From Ariolimax columbianus (taxonomy: Eukaryota; Mollusca; Gastropoda; Stylommatophora; Arionidae), in assembly GCA_036924085.1 (NCBI GenBank), contig JAVGWX010000007.1, positions 73,919,948 through 73,983,947 on the forward strand: a stretch of DNA of 64,000 nucleotides. The letters run 5' to 3'. The notes under the pieces were generated by a model. That model saw only the letters and a list, made by a program, of their open reading frames with translations. It was not told where the DNA came from and searched no databases. The position numbers and the translations under genes are program-made. Below, in pieces: positions 47,058-56,744 of this stretch (positions are counted from its first letter, which is position 1; the number at the start of each line of letters is the position of its first letter).

Positions 47058-50000
47058 ATGTCCACACTAAGTTCCATACACATTTTTTCTTTGAATATTA
47101 ACGGATTAAAACAGAAACAACAACACGTAGTCAACATAATAAAGAAATATAAACCGGATTTCATTTTTTTACAAGAAACACACATACACGAAATCATACA
47201 CGCAAAACAAATCACAACAACACTAGGCTTAAAAAATAGTTGGTTTAGTTTTGGACAACACACAGGCGTAGCCATTCTACAAACATCTGACGAATGGATA
47301 GTCTCACATAGTCACAGGGATACAGAGGGCAGAATACAGATAGTACAGGTACACAATACACACGACAGTACAGACAAACACACTTTAATTAACATTTACG
47401 CCCCAGCAAAACCTCTACAACAAACACCCTTCTATGAGAATCTAATAAAAACCATAGAACAACATTTTAAAAATCAAAACATGATACTTGCTGGGGATTT
47501 CAACTGCACACTAAGTAACTTAGACACATCACGTACACATACAAGTAAAACACGAACAACAAGTTTAGAAATAATGTTAGACAAAAATAACCTTATAGAC
47601 GCATACAGGAATACTTACCCTAATGGAACAGATACGACTCATACAACCCACTCACAGCACGGTACAACACACACTAGAATTGATAGGATTTACACACCAA
47701 AAACATACACAGTTAATGAAATACACCACATAGACACAACCCCCTTTACAGACCACAAAGCAGTAGCTATTATAGTTAACGGCACACACATATCAAATAG
47801 TCACACACAATCACAACACTGGAAATTCAACAATTCACTACTTAATAACAACAAATTTGTAAAAACCATATCCAATTTAATAAGAGATCTCACAGAACAC
47901 CTACCAGACACAGACCTAAACAGTTATTGGGATTTAATTAAAAGCACAATCAGGGACCGCACACAGACAATTTCAAAACAAATACACAGAAATACAAAAC
48001 GCAATAGACAGATCATTGAAGATGCTATAAAAATGACAAAATTAATTGATAAAAACTTACCCCAAATTCAACTTTTACAGGACGAATTAGACAAAATCGA
48101 TAATTATAAACTACAAGGGGCCCAATTAAGAGCTAAAATACCAATACTTTTACAGGAGAACCCTACACAACAGTACCTAGCGGTAGAACAGAACATACAA
48201 CGTTCACGACAAATACACAAAATCAAGGGACCAACAGGACAAATTTTAACTGAACCCCACGAAATACGACAGACCTTTCATGACTACTACACGACGTTGT
48301 ATTCTGCAGAGAATACCACGCACACTGAGTGCGGAAAATTTTCTGAGTATACAAAGCAGTTGAGTGACACAGACAGGGATGCCATTAGTACACCCCTGTC
48401 TTTAATTGACTTAAAAAACTCACTCGACTCCTTTCAGAAAAACAAAAGCCCAGGCTCTGACGGCTTGACCGTCGAGTTCTACGTAACCTTCTTCGACAGT
48501 ATTGGACCCACCCTTTTAAAAGTTTTAAATGAAGCATTTGAAACAGGCGAATTGCCAAATAGCCTTAACGAAGCTTACATTACACTGATCCCTAAACCGG
48601 ACAGTGACAAGCTAGAGGCCAAAAACTACAGACCAATTTCTCTCCTGAACGTAGACTACAAAATTCTGACCAAAGCCCTCACACTAAAGATTAGACCCTT
48701 TATGCAACATCTAGTACATAAAGACCAACAATGTAGCATAAAGGATAGGAAAATCAGTAAACATGCACATTTCCTACGAGACATTATACAATATACAAGC
48801 GACAAAAACATACAAGCTGCAATCCTCTCAATTGACCAAGAAAAAGCTTTCGACAGAGTCTCACATTCTTTTCTCCACGAAATATTAAATAAAAATAACA
48901 TTGGGGAATACCTTACCAACTGGATAAAAATAATATATAAGAGACCCGAAAGCAAAATAATGATTAATCATCAGTTAACAGATAGTTTCTCCCTAACAAG
49001 ATCAGTCAGGCAAGGGTGTCCGCTGTCCCCAACACTATTTACCCTAGTCTTGGAGCCCCTATTAGAGAAGATTAGACAGGACCCAACAATAGTAGGGACC
49101 CATGTACCGGGGTCTGGGGAACAAAAATTAATAGCTTACGCGGACGATACCGCTTTCTTTCCATCCAATAGTAGATCAATTCAAAAAATCCTAAACACCT
49201 TCACACATTTCGGCACAGAAAGCGGATCCAAAATTAATATCCCAAAATCATCCATAATGGGGATTGGCAAGTGGACAAATAAATTCGATTTTCCATTTCA
49301 ATTAAATCAAGTAAACAAAATTAAAATATATGGAATAATACACCCTGCAAATCCACTTGACCCTAATAAAGAAATATGGGAGAAAATTACTGTTAATATT
49401 AAAAACATCCTCAAAAAATTTGAATACAAAATTACAACAATATTTGGGCGCAGTATAATAGTTAACTCAGTTATAATACCCAAAATAATATATGTCGCAA
49501 ACATATTATGCCCACCCCTAACAACAATCAAAGAAATAAATAAAGCAGTTAGAAGCTTCATATTCCGCAACACAATACATAATATCCAATCGAAAACATT
49601 AATGCAAGAAAAAAATCGAGGGGGGATCGCCCTACAAGACACAACAATTAAAATACAATCACTAAGAATAAAATTTGTACAAGAAATCATAAAAAACCCT
49701 AATGAATACCCACTATCCCATTATTATTTAGGACTAAGGATAACTAAATTATGCAAGTTAAATAACAATATCCCACATTGCTTTACAAAAATACCAATGT
49801 TCTACAAACAATGCATTAGACACATTACAGGAAACGAAACATTACTCACACAAAAACCAGACACGATTTACAAAAAACTTATATTATTACAGGAACCCCC
49901 ACTTAAAGATAGAATTAAACGAGGATACGGGTATTTTATAACTAATTACACACATAACTTTTGTAATCTACACAACATTAAAGTATCACCACACATTAAA

Positions 50001-50417
50001 GAAGTTACTTACAGACTAATTTTCGGAACAACACCAATACGTAAACAAACTCAAACCCAGCTAGGACAAGTAACACAAAAATGCCATCTTTGCAACAGAA
50101 ACATACAAGAAACAGAAAATCATTTATTCTACCTTTGTAAAGTAGTCAGCACAACACTAGGTAAAATTAGACAAATAATGAGCAAATTTATTAAAATAAA
50201 AGTAGACATGTTTAGAGCCATAATGCTTCATACACTTCCATGGACAGACAGAGACACACAAAACAAACTCTTAACAATACTGGCAGAGTTCAGATATTTA
50301 GCATGGACCTGTCGGTGCAGAGCTCTCTACCACGGGCACACTTTCAACCCAGGCAGTTTTCTATCTTTATTTATGGGGATGAGTAGGTTCTTTGCCCAGA
50401 TGTTTCACGATCTGTGA
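47058..50417 (+). CDS. LINE ORF2 protein, copy 1 (endonuclease and reverse transcriptase)
   Basis: 1,119 residues, normal for L1-superfamily ORF2. It would nick target DNA and prime reverse transcription of the element RNA there. AP endonuclease: SLNINGL (Asn13), FLQETH (Glu40), IYAPA (113-117), AGDFN (Asp147), RIDRI (Asp209) and TDH (Asp232, His233), so all catalytic positions are present. RT: NKSPGSDGL near 464, KNYRPISLLN, SIDQEKAFDRV (Asp593), RQGCPLSPTL near 652 and AYADDTAFF (YADD 694-697). A C-terminal C-x2-C-x9-H-x4-C cluster lies at 1009-1027. No stop or shift. Differs from copy 2 by two residues (Phe/Tyr after SPTL, His/Tyr in GII_PAN). Confidence 0.95.
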   Translation: MSTLSSIHIFSLNINGLKQKQQHVVNIIKKYKPDFIFLQETHIHEIIHAKQITTTLGLKNSWFSFGQHTGVAILQTSDEWIVSHSHRDTEGRIQIVQVHNTHDSTDKHTLINIYAPAKPLQQTPFYENLIKTIEQHFKNQNMILAGDFNCTLSNLDTSRTHTSKTRTTSLEIMLDKNNLIDAYRNTYPNGTDTTHTTHSQHGTTHTRIDRIYTPKTYTVNEIHHIDTTPFTDHKAVAIIVNGTHISNSHTQSQHWKFNNSLLNNNKFVKTISNLIRDLTEHLPDTDLNSYWDLIKSTIRDRTQTISKQIHRNTKRNRQIIEDAIKMTKLIDKNLPQIQLLQDELDKIDNYKLQGAQLRAKIPILLQENPTQQYLAVEQNIQRSRQIHKIKGPTGQILTEPHEIRQTFHDYYTTLYSAENTTHTECGKFSEYTKQLSDTDRDAISTPLSLIDLKNSLDSFQKNKSPGSDGLTVEFYVTFFDSIGPTLLKVLNEAFETGELPNSLNEAYITLIPKPDSDKLEAKNYRPISLLNVDYKILTKALTLKIRPFMQHLVHKDQQCSIKDRKISKHAHFLRDIIQYTSDKNIQAAILSIDQEKAFDRVSHSFLHEILNKNNIGEYLTNWIKIIYKRPESKIMINHQLTDSFSLTRSVRQGCPLSPTLFTLVLEPLLEKIRQDPTIVGTHVPGSGEQKLIAYADDTAFFPSNSRSIQKILNTFTHFGTESGSKINIPKSSIMGIGKWTNKFDFPFQLNQVNKIKIYGIIHPANPLDPNKEIWEKITVNIKNILKKFEYKITTIFGRSIIVNSVIIPKIIYVANILCPPLTTIKEINKAVRSFIFRNTIHNIQSKTLMQEKNRGGIALQDTTIKIQSLRIKFVQEIIKNPNEYPLSHYYLGLRITKLCKLNNNIPHCFTKIPMFYKQCIRHITGNETLLTQKPDTIYKKLILLQEPPLKDRIKRGYGYFITNYTHNFCNLHNIKVSPHIKEVTYRLIFGTTPIRKQTQTQLGQVTQKCHLCNRNIQETENHLFYLCKVVSTTLGKIRQIMSKFIKIKVDMFRAIMLHTLPWTDRDTQNKLLTILAEFRYLAWTCRCRALYHGHTFNPGSFLSLFMGMSRFFAQMFHDL

Positions 50418-50745
50418 ATATTCTGGGCAGGACCTACGGACTGCCTGGGAGAAAAAATATAGATATATGTGGATTTTCGTACGAGCGAATGTGAACGAGA
50501 ATGTATGGTGTGTAAGTGAACACACGGGTACTAGGACGAGAATATTGATGTAAATAGTGTGTATGCTTGTACATGTGGATAAACGTGTATGCATGAGTAC
50601 CCATGTGTGTGGGAGAATCAGTAATGTATGGAAAGTTGTATGAAGAAGTGATGGATGTATGTAGATAAATGGTTTTTAGACAGAGATGCCTCTGTGTGAA
50701 TGTATGCGTGTTTGTGTATACGAGTGTACATATGTATGCATGTTT

Positions 50746-50820
50746 GTTTTTTTTTTTTTTTGTTTTTTTTTTTTTGTTGTTGTTGTTGTTGTTGTTGTTG
50801 TCGTTGTTGTTGTTGTTGTA
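50746..50820 (+). repeat. T-tract and GTT microsatellite in 3' UTR, copy 1
   Basis: Two T runs joined by G, then GTT repeats. The tract differs in length among the three copies (26+12 T in copy 2, 54 T in copy 3). Confidence 0.9.
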
Positions 50821-50945
50821 AACAACATGTAAAAAATGCATTATAATATTCATTTGATTGTTCTTTTGCTCTGGTTGCATTTTGTACAAAAACTCATTGA
50901 AAGTTAATGACCATATGTAAATACAAAATGCGCCATTGAAGCGGA

Positions 50946-50951
50946 AATAAA
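50946..50951 (+). terminator. Poly(A) signal AATAAA, LINE copy 1
   Basis: AATAAA lies 11 bp before the 3' end of the element; no long A tail follows. Confidence 0.6.
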
Positions 50952-50962
50952 ACCCTTAAAAT

Positions 50963-50979
50963 CTTATATTCCGTGTGTG
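50963..50979 (+). repeat. 17-bp target duplication, copy 2
   Basis: Identical CTTATATTCCGTGTGTG between LINE copies 1 and 2. Confidence 0.95.
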
Positions 50980-51067
50980 AGGGCGGACGCGTTTGCGATC
51001 TGCTCTCGCCTTGTGTTTTCTGGAGTGCTTTTTTGGACTGTGTTTTTTGTTTGTAGTTGTTTGAAAT

Positions 51068-52264
51068 ATGAGTTCTAGGATGAACGTAATGGAGGAGATA
51101 ATGGACTTTGACAGCCCAGACACTTTCATGGACGAAGGCACTGTGTTCCGAAAAGGAACCCTGAAGATCACCGTCTCTGGCGAGATGTCAGCCAGTCTAA
51201 AGCCTCACGAGATGGCGAGTATCATGGCCGGACCAGTGGGCATTGGGCCCTCTGGAGTGATCGCCATATGTCGATTTGCGAACCCCCGAGTGTGGTATGT
51301 GCGGCTGACCCAGTCAGCCCACATACTACACTTTAAGAGCCTTCACGGCAAGAAAGTGGAGTGCATGACTCCGAAACTTTCCTTAAGCATCGAGCACCAG
51401 GAGCAGGAGAGGGAGAGAGGGATGCTCAACTGGGTGCCCGAAACAACAAAACTGGAGTCGGTCAAGGCGGTGGTTAAAAGAATCACAAAAGACCAGAACG
51501 CCGAGGTGTTCCCCCAGAGGAACATCTCGGACAAGTGGGTCTTTGCCTACAAGAAGAGCAAAGTGGAGGTACCCCACTATGTAACCGTCAGATTCTTGAG
51601 TGGAGACGCCAAGCCAATAAGGCTATGGGTCACCATCGCCGGCCGCCGCACTCCCTGTGAGTCATGCGGAGCAGAAACGCATTGGACGAGCCAATGCAAC
51701 AAGAGAAGACGTCCAGAAATTATAAGAGAGGCTGAGCGACAGCCAAACCCAAAGCTAGCTGAAGCTCAGCCTCCACCACCTCCAGCCTGCCCACCTCCAC
51801 CCTTCACCGAGGAGCATCCCGCCACCTCGGATGATGGGTACACCGAGGTGGACCGAAAAAGAAAACGAAAGAGAAACTCGAGGAAGAGGAGTTCCTCTCC
51901 CCCTGCCACAAAAATGGGGACCGGAACCACACCGCCGCCCCCCGAAGAAATGGCCCTAGAATGTGAGCCAGAGACCCTGCCAGAGCCCGTTCCGGAACCG
52001 GTCCCAGAACCGGGATCGGATTTGGCTCCAGAACCGTCACCGGAGCCGGAGCCGTCACCAGAGCCGTCGCCGGAACCGTCACCAGAGCCGTCACAGGAGC
52101 GGACAGACAGCGTTGGTCCGGTGTCCCCGCCAAGTCGGGACACCGACGACCAGATGTCTCCCATGCCCTCAGTAAGGCTGGAAGACATCAGCTCAGACGA
52201 CGGCGACCCGGAGCGTCTGCTCTGGACAACAATGATGGACGGGCTGGAGCTGGGCAAGGACTGA
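51068..52264 (+). CDS. LINE ORF1 protein, copy 2
   Basis: 398 residues, same as copy 1: zinc knuckle at residues 197-210 and the PEP-repeat tail. Intact. Confidence 0.92.
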   Translation: MSSRMNVMEEIMDFDSPDTFMDEGTVFRKGTLKITVSGEMSASLKPHEMASIMAGPVGIGPSGVIAICRFANPRVWYVRLTQSAHILHFKSLHGKKVECMTPKLSLSIEHQEQERERGMLNWVPETTKLESVKAVVKRITKDQNAEVFPQRNISDKWVFAYKKSKVEVPHYVTVRFLSGDAKPIRLWVTIAGRRTPCESCGAETHWTSQCNKRRRPEIIREAERQPNPKLAEAQPPPPPACPPPPFTEEHPATSDDGYTEVDRKRKRKRNSRKRSSSPPATKMGTGTTPPPPEEMALECEPETLPEPVPEPVPEPGSDLAPEPSPEPEPSPEPSPEPSPEPSQERTDSVGPVSPPSRDTDDQMSPMPSVRLEDISSDDGDPERLLWTTMMDGLELGKD

Positions 52265-52712
52265 GTAGTCACCCAACCACAAAAGGGATACTCGCGTCCT
52301 TGTCCAGCGGTCAATGTTGACAATTAACTTTGTTTGCAAAGACGCCTGGCAGGAGCCTCCACAGACTTCTAGAGACAAAAAACTTTGTGTGTGCGAATTT
52401 AGTATAGATGTGAATGTGTTTAAACGCGGTGGTGTGACTGTAACAAGTGTGTTAATTTATTGTTATCTGTGTTATTATTACCGTTACTATTATTATTATT
52501 ATTATTATTACTATTATCCTTGTTATTACATGTCAGCAGTGCTCGCCCACCCGAGTGGGCGACCATCGGATAATCCCCAAAAATTGTTGTTTTTTTTTTA
52601 CATTGTTTTTTATTTTCGTATGTTTCCCCCCCCATGTTTTGCAGTATCCCCATCTGACCCTAGTCAGTGGAGAGCTGTTGCCCCGACAGGCCCAATACTT
52701 TGTATCCGTCCA
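52265..52712 (+). other. ORF1-ORF2 spacer of LINE copy 2
   Basis: As in copy 1 but with C8 instead of C7. This extra base puts an upstream frame (from 52314) in line with ORF2, giving a 1,252-codon open frame. The extra 133 codons (poly-Tyr from the TTA repeat) look accidental, so I start ORF2 at the conserved ATG. Confidence 0.75.
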
Positions 52713-55700
52713 ATGTCCACACTAAGTTCCATACACATTTTTTCTTTGAATATTAACGGATTAAAACAGAAACAACAACACGTAGTCAACATAATAAAGA
52801 AATATAAACCGGATTTCATTTTTTTACAAGAAACACACATACACGAAATCATACACGCAAAACAAATCACAACAACACTAGGCTTAAAAAATAGTTGGTT
52901 TAGTTTTGGACAACACACAGGCGTAGCCATTCTACAAACATCTGACGAATGGATAGTCTCACATAGTCACAGGGATACAGAGGGCAGAATACAGATAGTA
53001 CAGGTACACAATACACACGACAGTACAGACAAACACACTTTAATTAACATTTACGCCCCAGCAAAACCTCTACAACAAACACCCTTCTATGAGAATCTAA
53101 TAAAAACCATAGAACAACATTTTAAAAATCAAAACATGATACTTGCTGGGGATTTCAACTGCACACTAAGTAACTTAGACACATCACGTACACATACAAG
53201 TAAAACACGAACAACAAGTTTAGAAATAATGTTAGACAAAAATAACCTTATAGACGCATACAGGAATACTTACCCTAATGGAACAGATACGACTCATACA
53301 ACCCACTCACAGCACGGTACAACACACACTAGAATTGATAGGATTTACACACCAAAAACATACACAGTTAATGAAATACACCACATAGACACAACCCCCT
53401 TTACAGACCACAAAGCAGTAGCTATTATAGTTAACGGCACACACATATCAAATAGTCACACACAATCACAACACTGGAAATTCAACAATTCACTACTTAA
53501 TAACAACAAATTTGTAAAAACCATATCCAATTTAATAAGAGATCTCACAGAACACCTACCAGACACAGACCTAAACAGTTATTGGGATTTAATTAAAAGC
53601 ACAATCAGGGACCGCACACAGACAATTTCAAAACAAATACACAGAAATACAAAACGCAATAGACAGATCATTGAAGATGCTATAAAAATGACAAAATTAA
53701 TTGATAAAAACTTACCCCAAATTCAACTTTTACAGGACGAATTAGACAAAATCGATAATTATAAACTACAAGGGGCCCAATTAAGAGCTAAAATACCAAT
53801 ACTTTTACAGGAGAACCCTACACAACAGTACCTAGCGGTAGAACAGAACATACAACGTTCACGACAAATACACAAAATCAAGGGACCAACAGGACAAATT
53901 TTAACTGAACCCCACGAAATACGACAGACCTTTCATGACTACTACACGACGTTGTATTCTGCAGAGAATACCACGCACACTGAGTGCGGAAAATTTTCTG
54001 AGTATACAAAGCAGTTGAGTGACACAGACAGGGATGCCATTAGTACACCCCTGTCTTTAATTGACTTAAAAAACTCACTCGACTCCTTTCAGAAAAACAA
54101 AAGCCCAGGCTCTGACGGCTTGACCGTCGAGTTCTACGTAACCTTCTTCGACAGTATTGGACCCACCCTTTTAAAAGTTTTAAATGAAGCATTTGAAACA
54201 GGCGAATTGCCAAATAGCCTTAACGAAGCTTACATTACACTGATCCCTAAACCGGACAGTGACAAGCTAGAGGCCAAAAACTACAGACCAATTTCTCTCC
54301 TGAACGTAGACTACAAAATTCTGACCAAAGCCCTCACACTAAAGATTAGACCCTTTATGCAACATCTAGTACATAAAGACCAACAATGTAGCATAAAGGA
54401 TAGGAAAATCAGTAAACATGCACATTTCCTACGAGACATTATACAATATACAAGCGACAAAAACATACAAGCTGCAATCCTCTCAATTGACCAAGAAAAA
54501 GCTTTCGACAGAGTCTCACATTCTTTTCTCCACGAAATATTAAATAAAAATAACATTGGGGAATACCTTACCAACTGGATAAAAATAATATATAAGAGAC
54601 CCGAAAGCAAAATAATGATTAATCATCAGTTAACAGATAGTTTCTCCCTAACAAGATCAGTCAGGCAAGGGTGTCCGCTGTCCCCAACACTATATACCCT
54701 AGTCTTGGAGCCCCTATTAGAGAAGATTAGACAGGACCCAACAATAGTAGGGACCCATGTACCGGGGTCTGGGGAACAAAAATTAATAGCTTACGCGGAC
54801 GATACCGCTTTCTTTCCATCCAATAGTAGATCAATTCAAAAAATCCTAAACACCTTCACACATTTCGGCACAGAAAGCGGATCCAAAATTAATATCCCAA
54901 AATCATCCATAATGGGGATTGGCAAGTGGACAAATAAATTCGATTTTCCATTTCAATTAAATCAAGTAAACAAAATTAAAATATATGGAATAATATACCC
55001 TGCAAATCCACTTGACCCTAATAAAGAAATATGGGAGAAAATTACTGTTAATATTAAAAACATCCTCAAAAAATTTGAATACAAAATTACAACAATATTT
55101 GGGCGCAGTATAATAGTTAACTCAGTTATAATACCCAAAATAATATATGTCGCAAACATATTATGCCCACCCCTAACAACAATCAAAGAAATAAATAAAG
55201 CAGTTAGAAGCTTCATATTCCGCAACACAATACATAATATCCAATCGAAAACATTAATGCAAGAAAAAAATCGAGGGGGGATCGCCCTACAAGACACAAC
55301 AATTAAAATACAATCACTAAGAATAAAATTTGTACAAGAAATCATAAAAAACCCTAATGAATACCCACTATCCCATTATTATTTAGGACTAAGGATAACT
55401 AAATTATGCAAGTTAAATAACAATATCCCACATTGCTTTACAAAAATACCAATGTTCTACAAACAATGCATTAGACACATTACAGGAAACGAAACATTAC
55501 TCACACAAAAACCAGACACGATTTACAAAAAACTTATATTATTACAGGAACCCCCACTTAAAGATAGAATTAAACGAGGATACGGGTATTTTATAACTAA
55601 TTACACACATAACTTTTGTAATCTACACAACATTAAAGTATCACCACACATTAAAGAAGTTACTTACAGACTAATTTTCGGAACAACACCAATACGTAAA

Positions 55701-56072
55701 CAAACTCAAACCCAGCTAGGACAAGTAACACAAAAATGCCATCTTTGCAACAGAAACATACAAGAAACAGAAAATCATTTATTCTACCTTTGTAAAGTAG
55801 TCAGCACAACACTAGGTAAAATTAGACAAATAATGAGCAAATTTATTAAAATAAAAGTAGACATGTTTAGAGCCATAATGCTTCATACACTTCCATGGAC
55901 AGACAGAGACACACAAAACAAACTCTTAACAATACTGGCAGAGTTCAGATATTTAGCATGGACCTGTCGGTGCAGAGCTCTCTACCACGGGCACACTTTC
56001 AACCCAGGCAGTTTTCTATCTTTATTTATGGGGATGAGTAGGTTCTTTGCCCAGATGTTTCACGATCTGTGA
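52713..56072 (+). CDS. LINE ORF2 protein, copy 2 (endonuclease and reverse transcriptase)
   Basis: 1,119 residues with every endonuclease and RT motif listed for copy 1. The start is the ATG shared by all three copies (MSTLSSIHIFSLNINGL), not the longer upstream frame. Tyr follows SPTL, as in copy 3. Confidence 0.94.
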   Translation: MSTLSSIHIFSLNINGLKQKQQHVVNIIKKYKPDFIFLQETHIHEIIHAKQITTTLGLKNSWFSFGQHTGVAILQTSDEWIVSHSHRDTEGRIQIVQVHNTHDSTDKHTLINIYAPAKPLQQTPFYENLIKTIEQHFKNQNMILAGDFNCTLSNLDTSRTHTSKTRTTSLEIMLDKNNLIDAYRNTYPNGTDTTHTTHSQHGTTHTRIDRIYTPKTYTVNEIHHIDTTPFTDHKAVAIIVNGTHISNSHTQSQHWKFNNSLLNNNKFVKTISNLIRDLTEHLPDTDLNSYWDLIKSTIRDRTQTISKQIHRNTKRNRQIIEDAIKMTKLIDKNLPQIQLLQDELDKIDNYKLQGAQLRAKIPILLQENPTQQYLAVEQNIQRSRQIHKIKGPTGQILTEPHEIRQTFHDYYTTLYSAENTTHTECGKFSEYTKQLSDTDRDAISTPLSLIDLKNSLDSFQKNKSPGSDGLTVEFYVTFFDSIGPTLLKVLNEAFETGELPNSLNEAYITLIPKPDSDKLEAKNYRPISLLNVDYKILTKALTLKIRPFMQHLVHKDQQCSIKDRKISKHAHFLRDIIQYTSDKNIQAAILSIDQEKAFDRVSHSFLHEILNKNNIGEYLTNWIKIIYKRPESKIMINHQLTDSFSLTRSVRQGCPLSPTLYTLVLEPLLEKIRQDPTIVGTHVPGSGEQKLIAYADDTAFFPSNSRSIQKILNTFTHFGTESGSKINIPKSSIMGIGKWTNKFDFPFQLNQVNKIKIYGIIYPANPLDPNKEIWEKITVNIKNILKKFEYKITTIFGRSIIVNSVIIPKIIYVANILCPPLTTIKEINKAVRSFIFRNTIHNIQSKTLMQEKNRGGIALQDTTIKIQSLRIKFVQEIIKNPNEYPLSHYYLGLRITKLCKLNNNIPHCFTKIPMFYKQCIRHITGNETLLTQKPDTIYKKLILLQEPPLKDRIKRGYGYFITNYTHNFCNLHNIKVSPHIKEVTYRLIFGTTPIRKQTQTQLGQVTQKCHLCNRNIQETENHLFYLCKVVSTTLGKIRQIMSKFIKIKVDMFRAIMLHTLPWTDRDTQNKLLTILAEFRYLAWTCRCRALYHGHTFNPGSFLSLFMGMSRFFAQMFHDL

Positions 56073-56397
56073 ATATTCTTGGCAGGACCTACGGACTGCC
56101 TGGGAGAAAAAATATAGATATATGTGGATTTTCGTACGAGCGAATGTGAACGAGAATGTATGGTGTGTAAGTGAACACACGGGTACTAGGACGAGAATAT
56201 TGATGTAAATAGTGTGTATGCTTGTACATGTGGATAAACGTGTATGCATGAGTACCCATGTGTGTGGGAGAATCAGTAATGTATGGAAAGTTGTATGAAG
56301 AAGTGATGGATGTATGTAGATAAATGGTTTTTAGACAGAGATGCCTCTGTGTGAATGTATGCGTGTTTGTGTATACGAGTGTACATATGTATGCATG

Positions 56398-56479
56398 TTT
56401 TTTTTTTTTTTTTTTTTTTTTTTGTTTTTTTTTTTTGTTGTTGTTGTTGTTGTTGTTGTTGTCGTTGTTGTTGTTGTTG
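56398..56479 (+). repeat. T-tract and GTT microsatellite in 3' UTR, copy 2
   Basis: 26 T, G, 12 T, then GTT repeats. Confidence 0.9.
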
Positions 56480-56606
56480 TAAATAACATGTAAAAAATGC
56501 ATTATAATATTCATTTGATTGTTCTTTTGCTCTGGTTGCATTTTGTACAAAAACTCATTGAAAGTTAATGACCATATGTAAATACAAAATGCGCCATTGA
56601 AGCGGA

Positions 56607-56612
56607 AATAAA
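56607..56612 (+). terminator. Poly(A) signal AATAAA, LINE copy 2
   Basis: Same position relative to the 3' end as in copy 1. Confidence 0.6.
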
Positions 56613-56623
56613 ACCCTTAAAAT

Positions 56624-56640
56624 CTTATATTCCGTGTGTG
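56624..56640 (+). repeat. 17-bp target duplication, copy 3
   Basis: Identical CTTATATTCCGTGTGTG between LINE copies 2 and 3. Confidence 0.95.
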
Positions 56641-56744
56641 AGGGCGGACGCGTTTGCGATCTGCTCTCGCCTTGTGTTTTCCGGAGTGCTTTTTGGACTG
56701 TTTTTTTGTTGTTGTTGGTGTTAATTCCTATAGTAATAGCTAGG

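Larger units (their letters stand above)
45326..50962 (+). mobile_element. L1/Tx1-like LINE, full-length copy 1
   Basis: 5,637 bp: an 88-bp 5' UTR starting AGGGCGGACGCG, ORF1 (45414-46610), a 447-bp spacer, ORF2 (47058-50417) and a 545-bp 3' UTR ending AATAAAACCCTTAAAAT without a long poly(A). All three copies begin at the same base, so none is 5' truncated. No RNase H follows the RT. ORF1 with a CCHC knuckle and ORF2 with AP endonuclease, RT and a C-terminal CCHC is the layout of the L1 superfamily. I favour the Tx1 group because the target looks specific; that placement is inference. Confidence 0.93.
50980..56623 (+). mobile_element. L1/Tx1-like LINE, full-length copy 2
   Basis: 5,644 bp, almost identical to copy 1 over its whole length including UTRs, with small homopolymer changes (C8 for C7 before ORF2, longer T tract). 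Same first and last bases as the other copies. Confidence 0.93.

Noticed and set aside
52314..52712. N-terminal extension of ORF2 in copy 2
   Set aside because: It depends on one extra C, is absent in copies 1 and 3, and encodes poly-Tyr from a TTA repeat.
56634..56744. N-terminal extension of ORF1 in copy 3
   Set aside because: It has no ATG and begins in the target duplication outside the element.
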